From Parabacteroides sp. PF5-6 (lineage in GTDB: Bacteria; Bacteroidota; Bacteroidia; Bacteroidales; Tannerellaceae), in assembly GCF_029504695.1 (NCBI RefSeq), contig NZ_JAQFIN010000004.1, positions 186,001 through 250,000 of the forward strand: a DNA stretch of 64,000 nucleotides. The letters run 5' to 3'. The notes under the pieces are model-generated. The model was given only the letters and a program-made list of their open reading frames with translations. It was not told where the DNA came from and searched no databases. Of the stretch, positions 8,230 to 19,024 are shown piece after piece. A program made the translations under genes and the position numbers. The first letter of the stretch is position 1, and every line of letters starts with the position of its first letter.

Positions 8230-10887
8230 ATGGAAATAGCAAGCAAGTACAACCCCGCCGAGGTGGAAGGTAAATGGTACCAGTATTGGTTAGAGAACGG
8301 ATTTTTTCATTCGGAACCGGATGATCGTCAGCCGTATACAGTCGTTATCCCTCCGCCAAACGTCACCGGTGTGTTGCACATGGGGCATATGCTGAACAAT
8401 ACGATCCAGGACATCCTGGTGCGCCGTGCCCGGATGCAGGGAAAGAACGCTTGCTGGGTACCGGGAACCGACCATGCCTCGATCGCTACTGAAGCCAAGG
8501 TCGTGGCCAAACTCGCCGCCGAAGGGATCCAAAAGAACGATCTGACGCGTGAGGCGTTCTTGGAACATGCTTGGGAGTGGAAAGAAGAACATGGCGGGAT
8601 TATCCTCAAACAACTTCGCCGCCTGGGTGCTTCGTGCGACTGGGACCGTACGGCGTTTACCATGGATGAGATCCGCTCGGAGAGCGTGATCAAAGTCTTT
8701 GCCGACCTCTATAATAAAGGATTGATCTACCGGGGTATCCGTATGGTGAACTGGGATCCGCAGGCGCTGACGGCCGTGTCGGATGAAGAGGTGATCTACA
8801 AAGAAGAACATAGCAAATTGTATTATCTGCGCTATAAGGTTGAAGGAGAGGATGGCCAGATTATCATCGCCACCACTCGTCCGGAAACGATCCTGGGCGA
8901 TACGGCTGTCTGTGTCAATCCGAACGATCCGCGCTACAGCCACCTGAAAGACAAACGGGTGATCGTGCCTTTGGTGAATCGCTCCGTTCCGGTGATCCGC
9001 GATGAGTATGTGGATATGGAGTTTGGTACCGGTGGCCTGAAAGTCACTCCGGCACACGATGTGAACGACTATATGCTGGGCGAGAAATACAACCTGCAAT
9101 CGATCGATATCTTCAACGATAACGGAACGATCAACGAAGCCGGTGAGTTGTATGTCGGCATGGATCGTTTTGCCGTTCGCAAGCAGATCGTATTGGATCT
9201 CGATGCGGCCGGCTTACTGGAAAAGATCGAGGATTACGACAATAAGGTCGGCTATTCGGAACGTACGAATGTGCCCATCGAGCCGAAGCTTTCCATGCAA
9301 TGGTTCCTCAAGATGGAGGAGATGGCTCGCCCGGCCTTGGAGGTGGTGATGAGTGACGAGTTGAAATTCTATCCGCCCAAGTTCAAGAATACCTATCGCC
9401 ACTGGATGGAGAACATCAAAGACTGGTGCATCAGCCGCCAATTGTGGTGGGGACATCGTATTCCGGCGTACTACATAGAAGCCCCCCTCAGTCCCCCCGA
9501 AGGGGGAAGCTGGGGTTTCGTGGTCGCTGAAACCGAAGAGAAAGCACGAGAGTTGGCTTTAGCCAAACACCCCTCCTTGGGAGGGGTTGGGGGAGGCTTT
9601 ACCTTACGTCAGGACGAAGACTGCCTCGATACCTGGTTCTCTTCCTGGCTGTGGCCGATCTCCCTTTTCGATGGCATCAACCATCCGGGCAATGAAGAGA
9701 TCAATTACTACTACCCGACTTCCGACCTGGTGACCGGCCCGGATATTATCTTCTTCTGGGTGGCTCGTATGATCATGGCGGGCTATGAATACGAGAAGAA
9801 TATGCCGTTCCGGAATGTGTATTTCACCGGCCTGGTACGCGATAAGCAAGGACGTAAGATGTCGAAGTCATTGGGTAACTCGCCTGATCCGCTGGATCTG
9901 ATCGATACGTTCGGCGCCGATGGCGTTCGCATGGGCTTGATGCTGACCGCTCCGGCCGGCAATGATATCCCTTTCGACGAATCCCTCTGCGAGCAAGGTC
10001 GTAACTTCAATAACAAGATCTGGAATGCGTTCCGCCTCGTTAAGGGATGGACGGTCGATCCTTCCCTGGCGCAACCCGAAGCCTCGGCGGCTGCCGTGAA
10101 ATGGTTCCGTATGCGGCTGGATAAGACCACTGCGGAGATGGACGACCTCTGCGATAAATACCGCCTGAGCGAAGCCCTGATGACCGTCTATAAGCTGTTC
10201 TGGGATGAGTTCTCTTCCTGGTACCTGGAGATGATCAAACCCGGATACGAACAACCTATCGACGCGGCGACCTACCGGGCGACCCTCTCGTTCTTCGACG
10301 CCCTGTTGCGCCTGTTGCATCCGTTTATGCCGTTCATCACCGAAGAGCTCTGGCAGGCTATCGAGCCGCGCCGCGAAGGGGAGAGCATTATGGTTGCCCT
10401 GTTGCCCGAAGTGGGCGAGATCGATGCGGCTTACCTCGATGCTTTTGAGCGGATGAAAGAAGTGGTGAGTGGCGTGCGTACGGTGCGTCTGCAAAAGAAT
10501 ATCCCGAACAAAGAACCCCTGGAACTGCAAGTGTTGGGCGATCATGATAACAGCCTGGATGCGGTGATCGTCAAGATGTGTAACCTGACAGCCATCACGG
10601 CGGTCGAAGAGAAAGCCTCCGGTGCGGTCTCCTTCCGCGTGGGAACGACGGAGTTTGCCGTGCCCCTGGGTGCGTTGATGAATGTCGAAGAAGAATTGAC
10701 TAAACTGCGCGAAGAGCTGGTTTACCAGGAAGGCTTCCTGAATTCCGTATTGAAAAAGCTCTCGAATGAAAGCTTTGTTAATAAAGCCCCGGCTCAGGTG
10801 ATCGAAGGAGAACGTAAGAAACAGGCGGATGCCGAAAGTAAAATTAAAACGATAAAAGAAAGCATTTTGGCTTTGGCAAATGAATAA
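8230..10887 (+). CDS. valS: Valyl-tRNA synthetase
   Basis: 885 residues. Class Ia synthetase that charges tRNA-Val. The HIGH-type motif HMGH is at residues 50-53 ([14 protein letters not shown]), the editing domain contains [32 protein letters not shown] follows, KMSKS is at 543-547, and the C-terminal coiled-coil arm is present ([19 protein letters not shown] onward). Two Gly/Pro-rich stretches, residues about 418-429 and 447-456, are encoded by G/C-run palindromic DNA that looks like intergenic repeat captured in frame; they lie in loops before DEDCLDTW and spare all motifs. Essential enzyme, so the insertions must be tolerated. Confidence 0.97.
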   Translation: MEIASKYNPAEVEGKWYQYWLENGFFHSEPDDRQPYTVVIPPPNVTGVLHMGHMLNNTIQDILVRRARMQGKNACWVPGTDHASIATEAKVVAKLAAEGIQKNDLTREAFLEHAWEWKEEHGGIILKQLRRLGASCDWDRTAFTMDEIRSESVIKVFADLYNKGLIYRGIRMVNWDPQALTAVSDEEVIYKEEHSKLYYLRYKVEGEDGQIIIATTRPETILGDTAVCVNPNDPRYSHLKDKRVIVPLVNRSVPVIRDEYVDMEFGTGGLKVTPAHDVNDYMLGEKYNLQSIDIFNDNGTINEAGELYVGMDRFAVRKQIVLDLDAAGLLEKIEDYDNKVGYSERTNVPIEPKLSMQWFLKMEEMARPALEVVMSDELKFYPPKFKNTYRHWMENIKDWCISRQLWWGHRIPAYYIEAPLSPPEGGSWGFVVAETEEKARELALAKHPSLGGVGGGFTLRQDEDCLDTWFSSWLWPISLFDGINHPGNEEINYYYPTSDLVTGPDIIFFWVARMIMAGYEYEKNMPFRNVYFTGLVRDKQGRKMSKSLGNSPDPLDLIDTFGADGVRMGLMLTAPAGNDIPFDESLCEQGRNFNNKIWNAFRLVKGWTVDPSLAQPEASAAAVKWFRMRLDKTTAEMDDLCDKYRLSEALMTVYKLFWDEFSSWYLEMIKPGYEQPIDAATYRATLSFFDALLRLLHPFMPFITEELWQAIEPRREGESIMVALLPEVGEIDAAYLDAFERMKEVVSGVRTVRLQKNIPNKEPLELQVLGDHDNSLDAVIVKMCNLTAITAVEEKASGAVSFRVGTTEFAVPLGALMNVEEELTKLREELVYQEGFLNSVLKKLSNESFVNKAPAQVIEGERKKQADAESKIKTIKESILALANE
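9481..9515. repeat. G/C-run palindrome inserted in frame in valS (first)
   Basis: Runs of C followed by runs of G (CCCCCC-GAA-GGGGG) encoding [12 protein letters not shown]. This is unlike the rest of valS and like the intergenic repeat at 49988-50041. Confidence 0.7.
9568..9597. repeat. G/C-run palindrome inserted in frame in valS (second)
   Basis: ACCCCTCC-TTG-GGAGGGGT followed by TGGGGGAGG, encoding [10 protein letters not shown]. Its end is the inverted counterpart of the start of the first insertion (CCCCCCTCAG). Confidence 0.7.
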
Positions 10888-10891
10888 TTAC

Positions 10892-10899
10892 TATATTTG
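10892..10899 (+). promoter_or_regulatory. -7 box abutting kinase 1 start
   Basis: TATATTTG ends 6 nt before the ATG at 10906, so transcription would begin at or beside the start codon. A TTTG lies at 10872-10875, with a 16-nt spacer. Confidence 0.55.
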
Positions 10900-10905
10900 T
10901 TCTTG

Positions 10906-12906
10906 ATGAGACGTTGGGTTATACTCTATTCCTTTTGCCTGCTGGCTGCCGTTTGCCTGAACGCGCAGGGAACGTGGGTGGATAGTTTACGCCACGAAGT
11001 CGGTCTGATGCCCGACTCCGCGCGTCTCTCTTTCCTGAAAAACAAGATAATAGAGAATGACCAAAACCACTCCCGCGTGGAGTATGCCCGTTTGCTGTAC
11101 GACGAAGCCCTGCGCCAGCAGAATGAAGAAGCGGAAGCGGAAGCGATCTACTCCTTTGCCCGTCATTTCTATCCCGTCAATAGCGATAGCATGCGTTATT
11201 GGGTTGAGAAAGGAGTTACATTATTCATCCGCCTGGGACGGTTGGAAGATATCTGTCGCATGAAAGCCTGGGATATCTATTTATTAAATCGGGAAGCGAA
11301 GTCGGAGGATGTGTTGAAAGCGGTTGAAGCCTTGCGGCTATTCAGTGATGAGATCAGCTTTCCCGAAGGGCGGGAGATGGCCGATCAGGCGATGGCCGAT
11401 TTTTATTTCCATAATAATATGCCGGACGATGCCGAACGCTTATACCTCGATGTGATGGAAAGGATGAAAAAGAGGAATGCCCCTCCGGTGAAAACCTTTA
11501 ATATCCTTCGACAGCTGATGGCGATGATAACCGATCCGGAGAAACGCTTGAAATACACCCGGCAGGCTGAAGAATACCTGGCTGAATGCAAACGGAACGG
11601 ACTTTCCCAACTGGATGCGATCACGCCTATCTACGCCATGGAATACATCGTAAGCCGTATCACCGCTATGGCTTATGTACAGAGAAAAAACTTCACCAGC
11701 GCCTGGGTGTACGCACAAAGAGCCGACTCGATCGCTTCCCAATACCAGATGGTACGCGCCGTCAATGAGATGAACGAATTGTATTTTAAGTATTACAATA
11801 CTAAGGGCGACTACCGTCTGGCTCTGGCTTATGCGGATCTGATGATCGCCTATCTGGAGGAGCGGAATATGGCTAAACCCTTGTACGACATCTTACGGGA
11901 AAAAGCCAAACTGCTCGATCTGATGGAGCAGCCGAAAGCAGCCTATGACTTATCTGTCCGTCTGGTAACACTGAAAGATTCGATCAACAAAAGTGATTTC
12001 CATGAGACGCTGGCTACGGTCCGGACGGAACACGAGGTGGAAAAGCTTGAACTGGATAAACTGCGCATGGAAGAACAGGAACAGCAAACCCGGCAACAGA
12101 TGATGTTTGTGGTGATCGGTTGTATGCTGTTGCTGATTGTGATGGTCGGTTTGATTCACATGATCCGTGTGATCCAGCGCAACCGGCGCGAACTGAAAAA
12201 AGCAAAAGAGAAAGCCGAAGAAGCCGATCAGCTCAAATCCGCTTTCCTGGCGAATATGAATCACGAGATACGGACACCGCTAAATGCTATTGTCGGTTTC
12301 TCCCAGGTATTGATCGACGAACAGGATAAGGAGGTGCGGAAGGAATTCGCAGGTATTATCCAGAGCAATAACGAACTGTTGCAGCGCCTGATCGCCGATG
12401 TATTGGATATCTCGAAGTTAGAGTCCGACTCGATGTCGCTTCTCTATTCGATGCAGAATGTACCGCTATTGATGAAGGAAATCTACAATGTGATCCTGCT
12501 CCGGATGCAACCCGGGGTGCAGTTGATTCTGGAACCCTGTGAACCGCTCATGCTGGAAACCGACCGGAACCGGCTGATGCAGGTTTTGACCAATCTGTTG
12601 ACCAATGCGGTGAAACATACCGCCCAGGGAACAATCCATATGGGGTATGAAGTGCAGGATACACATGTGCGCTTCTACGTGCGGGATACGGGTGAAGGAA
12701 TAAGTAAAGATCAGTTGGAGAGTATCTTCGACCGTTTTGTGCAACTGGCAAGCGGGAAGAAGGGTGTAGGACTGGGACTGGCGATCTGTAAAGGGCTGGT
12801 ACAGAAGATGGGCGGCACGATATGGGTCACCTCCGAATTGGGGGTTGGTTCAACCTTTTATGTGCAACTGCCGAAGATACGTCCTGCAAAGCACGAGAAA
12901 AACTAA
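10906..12906 (+). CDS. TPR sensor histidine kinase (paralog 1)
   Basis: 666 residues from the ATG at 10906 ([20 protein letters not shown] is a signal peptide or first membrane anchor); an upstream TTG at 10897 overlaps the -7 box and is not used here. Residues about 20-385 are helical TPR-like repeats expected in the periplasm, one membrane helix follows (about 398-423, [20 protein letters not shown]), then a short coiled coil, the HisKA H-box [20 protein letters not shown] with H453, and the ATPase domain (N-box [31 protein letters not shown]). No receiver domain, no DNA-binding domain, and no response regulator nearby. First of four tandem paralogs. Confidence 0.92.
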   Translation: MRRWVILYSFCLLAAVCLNAQGTWVDSLRHEVGLMPDSARLSFLKNKIIENDQNHSRVEYARLLYDEALRQQNEEAEAEAIYSFARHFYPVNSDSMRYWVEKGVTLFIRLGRLEDICRMKAWDIYLLNREAKSEDVLKAVEALRLFSDEISFPEGREMADQAMADFYFHNNMPDDAERLYLDVMERMKKRNAPPVKTFNILRQLMAMITDPEKRLKYTRQAEEYLAECKRNGLSQLDAITPIYAMEYIVSRITAMAYVQRKNFTSAWVYAQRADSIASQYQMVRAVNEMNELYFKYYNTKGDYRLALAYADLMIAYLEERNMAKPLYDILREKAKLLDLMEQPKAAYDLSVRLVTLKDSINKSDFHETLATVRTEHEVEKLELDKLRMEEQEQQTRQQMMFVVIGCMLLLIVMVGLIHMIRVIQRNRRELKKAKEKAEEADQLKSAFLANMNHEIRTPLNAIVGFSQVLIDEQDKEVRKEFAGIIQSNNELLQRLIADVLDISKLESDSMSLLYSMQNVPLLMKEIYNVILLRMQPGVQLILEPCEPLMLETDRNRLMQVLTNLLTNAVKHTAQGTIHMGYEVQDTHVRFYVRDTGEGISKDQLESIFDRFVQLASGKKGVGLGLAICKGLVQKMGGTIWVTSELGVGSTFYVQLPKIRPAKHEKN

Positions 12907-12915
12907 AAAACGCAT

Positions 12916-12923
12916 TACTTTTG
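12916..12923 (+). promoter_or_regulatory. -7 box abutting kinase 2 start
   Basis: TACTTTTG in the 22-nt gap after kinase 1, ending 5 nt before the ATG of kinase 2. It implies an independent, leaderless or nearly leaderless transcript. Confidence 0.55.
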
Positions 12924-12928
12924 CATTT

Positions 12929-14908
12929 ATGCGAAAAGGGGTCATAGTCATATGCTGTCTGATCATTGGGTTTGTCAATCTGATGAGCCAGAATAAAGTG
13001 CTGGAAGATAGTGTCCGGACACTGATCAAAGGAATGCCTGCGGCGGAACGTCTGACCTACCTGGATCAACACATGTATGAGAATGTTTCCAACTTCAACC
13101 GCCTGATCTACGCCCGTCTGTTGTATGAAGAATCGCTCCGTCAGCGTAACGAACAGACCGAAGCCGACGCACTCTTTATGCTGGCCAAACACTTCTACGC
13201 CAACAGCAACGACAGTATGCGCTACTGGATCAAAAAGGCAGAACCTCTCTACCGTAAGCTCGGACGCCATGAAGAACTGTGCCGCATGAAAGGCTGGGAT
13301 ATCTACGCCATGGATTCGGAAGGCAAAGGTGAAGAGGTCTTGCGGGCTATTGACAACCTGAAAACGCTGAGTCGTGAACTGGCTTTCCCCGAAGGATTGG
13401 AAATGGCGGATATGGCGTTGGCGAATTTCTATTTCTCGAACACCATGTTCAAAGAAGGGGAAGAGCTGTATCTGAATGTCCTGAAGCGGATGGAGGAACG
13501 CGATGCACCTATAATCAAACGCTATACAGTAGTCCGTCATCTCTTTAACCGGATGCCGGAAGTCGATTCCCGTCTGGCTTACCTGAAGAAGGCGGAAGAT
13601 ATGCTGAAAACCTGCAAAGAACAGGGCATGACCTATCTCGATCCGGAATCACCCATCATCGACCTGGAATATACTCTGCATCGGAATTACTGCCGCGAAT
13701 ATGTGAACGTTTATGATTTGCAGGAAGCCTGGAACCATCTGCATATGGCACAGCAAATTGCGGATGCAAACAATATTTCCCGGGCACAGAGCGAGTTGCT
13801 CCACTTATATTATATGTGTCATCGTTATGCCGGCGAATACGATAAGGCGTTGGAATACATTGAGAAAACGGAAAAACGTTCGCGTCAACGCAATATCATG
13901 CCTTCCCTGAGCAATGCCCTGAAGAATAAAAGCTTCCTGCTCAATGAGCTGGGGCGCTCCCATGAAGCCTACCATACATTGCAGGAACATATCGCCTTGC
14001 AAGACTCGATCAATAATAATGATTTTCACAGGGTGTTGGCCGAATTACGTACCAAGCATGAAGTAGAGAAGTTAGAGATCGAAAGCCAACAGGCCGAGCT
14101 CAAAGCCGAACAAAACCGCCTGAGGCTCTCCTTTATGTATGTCTGCGGCCTTATCCTGGTGGTCGTTTTGTTTGTGTTGGCGTATATGGTCTATGTCAAT
14201 AACCGGAAAGAGAAAAAGATCAAAGCGGCCAAAGAGAAAGCCGAAGAGATCGATAACCTGAAAACCACCTTCCTCTCCCATATCAACAACGAGATCCGGA
14301 ACCCGCTGAACGCCATCGTCGGCTTCTCCGATATTCTAATCGATGAAGAAGATCAGGATACGCGTCAGCAATACGCCAAGATTGTCGAAGAGAACAATGA
14401 ACTCTTGCAGCAACTGATTGCCGACGTATTGGATATCTCCAAGATCGAGTCGAACTCCATGACGCTGTTCCTCTCCGAGCAAGATCTCCCCACGATCCTC
14501 GGCGATATCTATGATGATATGAAACCCTGGGTTTCCAACCGGGTCGAATTCGTATTAGATCCCTGCTCTCCCCTGGGCCTGCGGGTCGATAAAAACCGTT
14601 TGACACAAATTATTTTAAATTTATTGCGCAATGCGATCAAATTCACCGAACAAGGAAGCATTCATTTTGGTTATACTGTAGAAAATGAGCAAGTGCGGTT
14701 CTATGTGACCGATACGGGCATAGGCATACCGGAAGATTTGCAGATTGTCATTTTCGATCGTTTTGCCCAGATGGCACAAGGAAAGAGAAAAACAGGCCTG
14801 GGATTGGCTATTGCTAAAGGTCTGGTCGTGCTGATGGGTGGCGATATCCATGTAGAGTCCACACTGAATAGGGGGACTACCTTCTTTTTCACGATTCCGC
14901 GGGCCTGA
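12929..14908 (+). CDS. TPR sensor histidine kinase paralog 2, phosphoacceptor His replaced by Asn
   Basis: 659 residues from the ATG at 12929 (MRKGVIVICCLIIGFVNLMS leader); a longer frame back to 12845 would overlap kinase 1 and lacks a leader. Same plan as paralog 1: TPR region, membrane helix (about 385-410), HisKA, HATPase. The H-box reads [20 protein letters not shown]: the residue aligned with the phosphoacceptor His of the paralogs is Asn454 (AAC at 14288-14290). ATP-binding motifs look complete (ILNLLRNAIKFT, DTGIGIP, TGLGLAIAKGLV). A His three residues earlier might substitute, but the family rule is strict, so this may be a pseudokinase or a partner of another kinase. Followed by a terminator. 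Confidence 0.9.
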   Translation: MRKGVIVICCLIIGFVNLMSQNKVLEDSVRTLIKGMPAAERLTYLDQHMYENVSNFNRLIYARLLYEESLRQRNEQTEADALFMLAKHFYANSNDSMRYWIKKAEPLYRKLGRHEELCRMKGWDIYAMDSEGKGEEVLRAIDNLKTLSRELAFPEGLEMADMALANFYFSNTMFKEGEELYLNVLKRMEERDAPIIKRYTVVRHLFNRMPEVDSRLAYLKKAEDMLKTCKEQGMTYLDPESPIIDLEYTLHRNYCREYVNVYDLQEAWNHLHMAQQIADANNISRAQSELLHLYYMCHRYAGEYDKALEYIEKTEKRSRQRNIMPSLSNALKNKSFLLNELGRSHEAYHTLQEHIALQDSINNNDFHRVLAELRTKHEVEKLEIESQQAELKAEQNRLRLSFMYVCGLILVVVLFVLAYMVYVNNRKEKKIKAAKEKAEEIDNLKTTFLSHINNEIRNPLNAIVGFSDILIDEEDQDTRQQYAKIVEENNELLQQLIADVLDISKIESNSMTLFLSEQDLPTILGDIYDDMKPWVSNRVEFVLDPCSPLGLRVDKNRLTQIILNLLRNAIKFTEQGSIHFGYTVENEQVRFYVTDTGIGIPEDLQIVIFDRFAQMAQGKRKTGLGLAIAKGLVVLMGGDIHVESTLNRGTTFFFTIPRA

Positions 14909-14913
14909 TCCCT

Positions 14914-14938
14914 GCATAGCTGCGCCGCTATGCTTTTT
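14914..14938 (+). terminator. Terminator after kinase 2
   Basis: GCATAGC pairs with GCTATGC around TGCGCC, followed by five T. Confidence 0.75.
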
Positions 14939-14984
14939 CCCGGCGAAAGAAAAAGAACTAACGCTAAAGAAGTAAAAGACAGAA

Positions 14985-17000
14985 ATGAGGAATTACAGAG
15001 ATCTCTTGATCGGATTATGTTTTATTCAGTCTCTTTTGATCAGTGCCTCCGTCTTTGGACAGGAGGCAAACTATGCCGTGCAGGTAGACAGTGTACGGAT
15101 CGTTATGCAGGATATGCCTGCGTCCGAACGGCTGAACTACCTGGCCGAACTGGCACGCAAGCAGTCCGTGAGCCCGGATTATCGGCAATATATCCGTTTG
15201 TATGAAATAGAAGCCCGCAAGCAACATGACGATGCTCATCTGATCAAAGCCTTAGCGATGCTGGGGCGAAGTTATTATCCGGAGAACTCCGACAGTATGT
15301 TGATTTTCAAACAGCAGGTTGAGCCCCTTGCTCAAAAGAATAAGGACTATGCCGCCTATCTGGATCTGTTCGGTATGTACAATTATGCCCTTATCTGGCA
15401 AGGAAGGAAAGACGGGGTGGAAGAGTCGGTCAGGGAATACCGTGAGTTGGCAATGGAGCTGGGTAATGTGGGTGCCATGGAATTGGCCGATCAGAACATG
15501 GCCTATTTCTATTTTATGAACAATATGCCCGTCGAGGCGGAGAAATTATACCTGGAAGCCTTACACAGTAAAGAGAAAAGAGGCGCGGAGATTGCCGGAC
15601 AAGTCGGTATCCTGGTGCAGTTGTTTAATAATCTGCCACAGGTGGATAAGCGCAAGATGTATCTGCAACAGGCCATCGAGTTGATCGACCGCTATAAGAA
15701 CGGCACCGAGAAAGACCCGAATTCCGACCAGTTGATTGTGGCACACGAATATTCGGTGCATTGATCGTATGCCTCATTGTTTCTGGAAGAAGGCAAATCG
15801 GCCGAAGCGTTCGAACACATGCAGCTCATGGAAGAGCTGATCAGGCAATATAATATGAAAGAAGACCGAATCGTTGGCCTGAAACAGATCTACTTTGAGT
15901 ATTACTGTAGCCTGAAGGAGTGGGACAAAGCGTTGGAGATCCTCTCGCAACTGGAGGAGGTGATGCAACTGCGTAATATCTATACCAATATCAAGATCTA
16001 CCGCAGCCGCCGGGCGGATATCTATACGGAGCAGGGACGTCTGCGCGAAGCCATCGCGTTGCAGAAAGAGGTGATCCAGATGCAAGACTCTATCGGTCAG
16101 GCCAGCCTGCAAGAGAAGGTGGCGGATATGCGCACCAAATACGAGGTGGAGAAGCTGCAACTGGAGAAACAACAGATCGAGATCGACAACCTGAAGACCC
16201 GTAGCCGGGCAGCACTATTGACTGCCGGCTGTATCCTGCTGTTGCTGATCACGTTTGGGCTGGTCTATCTGGTGCGCGTCACCCAGCGCAGTAAGAAATC
16301 CTACCAGCGCGCCAAAGAAAAAGCGGAAGAGGCCGATCAGATGAAGTCGGCGTTTCTGGCCAATATGAACCACGAGATCCGTACGCCGTTGAATGCCATC
16401 GTCGGCTTCTCCCAGGTGCTGGCCGAGGAAGAAGAAAAGGATAGCCGGGTGGCTTTCGCCGGCATTATCGAACAAAACAACGAACTATTGCAACGCCTGA
16501 TCGGCGACGTATTGGATATATCCAAGATCGAGTCCAACTCCATGTCGCTGGTCTATTCGCAGCAGGATATCGCCGCGCTGATGAAAGAGATATACGCCAT
16601 GATCTCGTTGCGCATGCCCGACCAGGTGATGTTGATACTCGATCCCTGTACACCGCTGCAGATGGAGACCGACAAGAACCGCCTGGTCCAGGTCATTACT
16701 AACCTATTGACCAATGCCACCAAGCATACTACGCAAGGACATATCCGTTTCGGCTACCGGCTGACGGAGACCAATATCACGTTCTACGTCGAAGATACCG
16801 GCGAAGGCATACAGGCCGATCAATTGGACAGCATCTTCGATCGCTTCACGCAGTTGGAGAATAGCCGCAAGGGTGTCGGACTGGGCCTGGCCATCAGCCG
16901 CGGACTGGTCGAGAAGATGGGTGGACGCATCTGGGTGGAGTCGGTCTATGGCAAAGGATCAACCTTTTTTGTCGCTATTCCTTTGGACTTGTCTTTGTGA
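14985..17000 (+). pseudogene. TPR sensor histidine kinase paralog 3, interrupted by an in-frame TGA
   Basis: Open frame from ATG 14985 (MRNYRDLLIGLCFIQSLLIS leader) to TGA at 15762-15764, continuing in the same frame to 17000. Around the stop the reading is EYSVH-stop-SYASLFLEEG; paralogs read [12 protein letters not shown] and TLHRNYCREYV, so the stop sits where Arg is expected and fits one CGA-to-TGA change at codon 260. The downstream part keeps the membrane helix, the H-box [20 protein letters not shown] with H463 and a full HATPase domain (TNLLTNATKHT, DTGEGIQ, VGLGLAISRGLV). As read, it yields a secreted TPR fragment and possibly a separately started kinase half. It could be recent decay, read-through or a sequencing error. 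Confidence 0.8.
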
Positions 17001-17150
17001 CTTTTTTTTGTGTCGCAAACAGCCTTTTCACTGTATCGCAAACAACCAGCTTTCGGCGGATCTTTTGTTAAGCTTTCTAAAACAAAGTATGTAACTGCGG
17101 TTCGAAGGGAATTATTTTGCGGATAAAAACTTCTAAAGTGTTTTTTTTCA

Positions 17151-17158
17151 TACATTTG
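17151..17158 (+). promoter_or_regulatory. -7 box abutting kinase 4 start
   Basis: TACATTTG ends 5 nt before the ATG at 17164, the third case in this cluster of a -7 box touching the start codon. The remainder of the 163-bp gap shows no other element. Confidence 0.55.
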
Positions 17159-17163
17159 TCGTC

Positions 17164-19008
17164 ATGAAATATTTTCGGTTATTACTCGTGTTGTCTCTTC
17201 TGCTCCCTGTGGGTGCTGTCCAGGGCCATCGATTGGCTGTGGATGCGGTTGCGCAGTTGAGGACTCAGCAGCCTGTCGATCCGGCGGATAGCTCGGCCGA
17301 CAGCCTGCGCGATCAGATCAAACAGTGGGAAGCCGCATTCCTTGAGGAAGAACGCTACGACGATTTGGAACAGTTGCATTTCGAATACATCTCTCTGTTG
17401 ATCAGCAACCTGCGTAACGTTGAAGCCCTCTCGGCTATCGAAGACCTGCGGGCGTTGAGCCTGGAGATCCAACATGAGAAGGGTGTCGAACTGGCCGATC
17501 AGGCCATGGCCAACTTCTACATGGAGAACGATATGCCGTCTGAAGCCGAAGACCTTTACCTTTCGATCCTCGAGCGGAAGAAAAACCGGAAAGCACCCGT
17601 CGATGAACAACTCTCGATCCTCAACCAGCTCTATACCAAATCCACCAGCCATTCCCGCCGTATGCAGTTCCTGCGCGAAGCGGAGGATATACTCAATGAC
17701 TATATGATATCGGGAGCGGACGCCTCCCAACAACCGCTTTACGAAGAAGAATACGATCTGCACCGCAGCTATGGCAATGAACTGATCTTGGCCTCCCGTT
17801 TCGACGAGGCACGTGCCCATTTGGAGAAAGCCGAGGATATCGTCAAGGCTCATCACATCAACCGGGCACAGACCGAACTGCCACTGGTGTATCTCAATTA
17901 TTACATGAAGCGGAAAGACTATACAAATGCTTTGTCGTATATCGACCAGGTCGAAGCGAATGCCCGGGCACAGCATGCGATCACGGATATCTACGATGTA
18001 TTATTGCGCCGGGCGGAAGTTTACCGCGCTGCCGGACGGAATGATGAGGCGGTCGAACTCTACGATGAGATTATCGAACTCAAAGACCTGATCCGTCAGA
18101 GCGATTTCCACAAGCTACTGGCCAGCGTACGTACACAATACGAAGTAGAGAAGCTTCAGACCGAGAAAGACCTGATCCAGGAAGATGCACGTAAAGTGCG
18201 CAACCGCATGATGGGCCTGGGTATAGGGCTGATTTGCCTATTGATCATTATTGGCGTGATGGGCTTCCTGATCCATACGATTCAGAAGAACCGGCGCGAG
18301 CTGAAGATCGCCAAGGAAAAGGCGGAAGAAGCCGACCAACTCAAATCGGCTTTCCTGGCGAATATGAATCATGAAATCCGTACGCCGCTGAATGCGATCG
18401 TCGGCTTCTCACAAGTACTGGTCGATGAAGAAGACCGTGACAACCGCAAGGAATTCGCCGATATCATTGAAAGCAATAACGAGTTATTGCAACGCCTGAT
18501 TGCCGACGTATTGGATATCTCCAAGATCGAATCGAACTCCATGTCGCTGATCTATAAAGAATGTGATATGGCGGCGATGATGCGGGAGATCTATAATGTG
18601 ATCAACCTGCGCGTGCCGCCGGAAATCAACCTGATCATGGAGCCGGTCGAACCTTTCGTATTCGAAACCGATCCGAACCGCCTGATGCAGGTCTTGACCA
18701 ATATCATGACCAACGCGATCAAACACACACAGAAAGGACATATCCGTTATGGTTATGAAGTGACCGAGGAAGAAATCTATTTCTTCATCGAAGATACCGG
18801 CGAAGGCATACCCGAGAACCGTTTGGAGAGCATCTTCGACCGCTTCACACAGTTGGAGAACGGCAAGAAAGGGGTTGGCTTAGGTTTGGCAATCTGCAAG
18901 GGATTGATCACCAAGATGGGCGGAAAGATCTGGGCAACCTCCATACTGAAGGTCGGCTCCGTCTTCCATGTGAGCCTGCCCCGGGTCAAACCGGTCAATA
19001 TAAACTAA
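17164..19008 (+). CDS. TPR sensor histidine kinase (paralog 4)
   Basis: 614 residues, about 50 shorter than the paralogs because the N-terminal part preceding [12 protein letters not shown] is reduced. Leader [23 protein letters not shown]-like helices to about 330, membrane helix about 347-372 ([19 protein letters not shown]), H-box [20 protein letters not shown] with H403, then [17 protein letters not shown] and [12 protein letters not shown]. All kinase motifs are intact. Its TPR segments ([20 protein letters not shown]) align closely with the other three, pointing to local duplication. No cognate response regulator in the window. Confidence 0.92.
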   Translation: MKYFRLLLVLSLLLPVGAVQGHRLAVDAVAQLRTQQPVDPADSSADSLRDQIKQWEAAFLEEERYDDLEQLHFEYISLLISNLRNVEALSAIEDLRALSLEIQHEKGVELADQAMANFYMENDMPSEAEDLYLSILERKKNRKAPVDEQLSILNQLYTKSTSHSRRMQFLREAEDILNDYMISGADASQQPLYEEEYDLHRSYGNELILASRFDEARAHLEKAEDIVKAHHINRAQTELPLVYLNYYMKRKDYTNALSYIDQVEANARAQHAITDIYDVLLRRAEVYRAAGRNDEAVELYDEIIELKDLIRQSDFHKLLASVRTQYEVEKLQTEKDLIQEDARKVRNRMMGLGIGLICLLIIIGVMGFLIHTIQKNRRELKIAKEKAEEADQLKSAFLANMNHEIRTPLNAIVGFSQVLVDEEDRDNRKEFADIIESNNELLQRLIADVLDISKIESNSMSLIYKECDMAAMMREIYNVINLRVPPEINLIMEPVEPFVFETDPNRLMQVLTNIMTNAIKHTQKGHIRYGYEVTEEEIYFFIEDTGEGIPENRLESIFDRFTQLENGKKGVGLGLAICKGLITKMGGKIWATSILKVGSVFHVSLPRVKPVNIN

Positions 19009-19024
19009 ACTCAATAGAAAAGAT

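Noticed and set aside
12845-12928. Longer N-terminus for kinase 2
   Set aside because: It would overlap kinase 1 by 62 nt and bury the -7 box; the ATG at 12929 gives a proper leader peptide.
15777-17000. Separate kinase gene starting at TTG 15777
   Set aside because: It continues the same frame as 14985-15764 across one TGA, has no leader or RBS, and begins in mid-TPR; better described as one interrupted gene.
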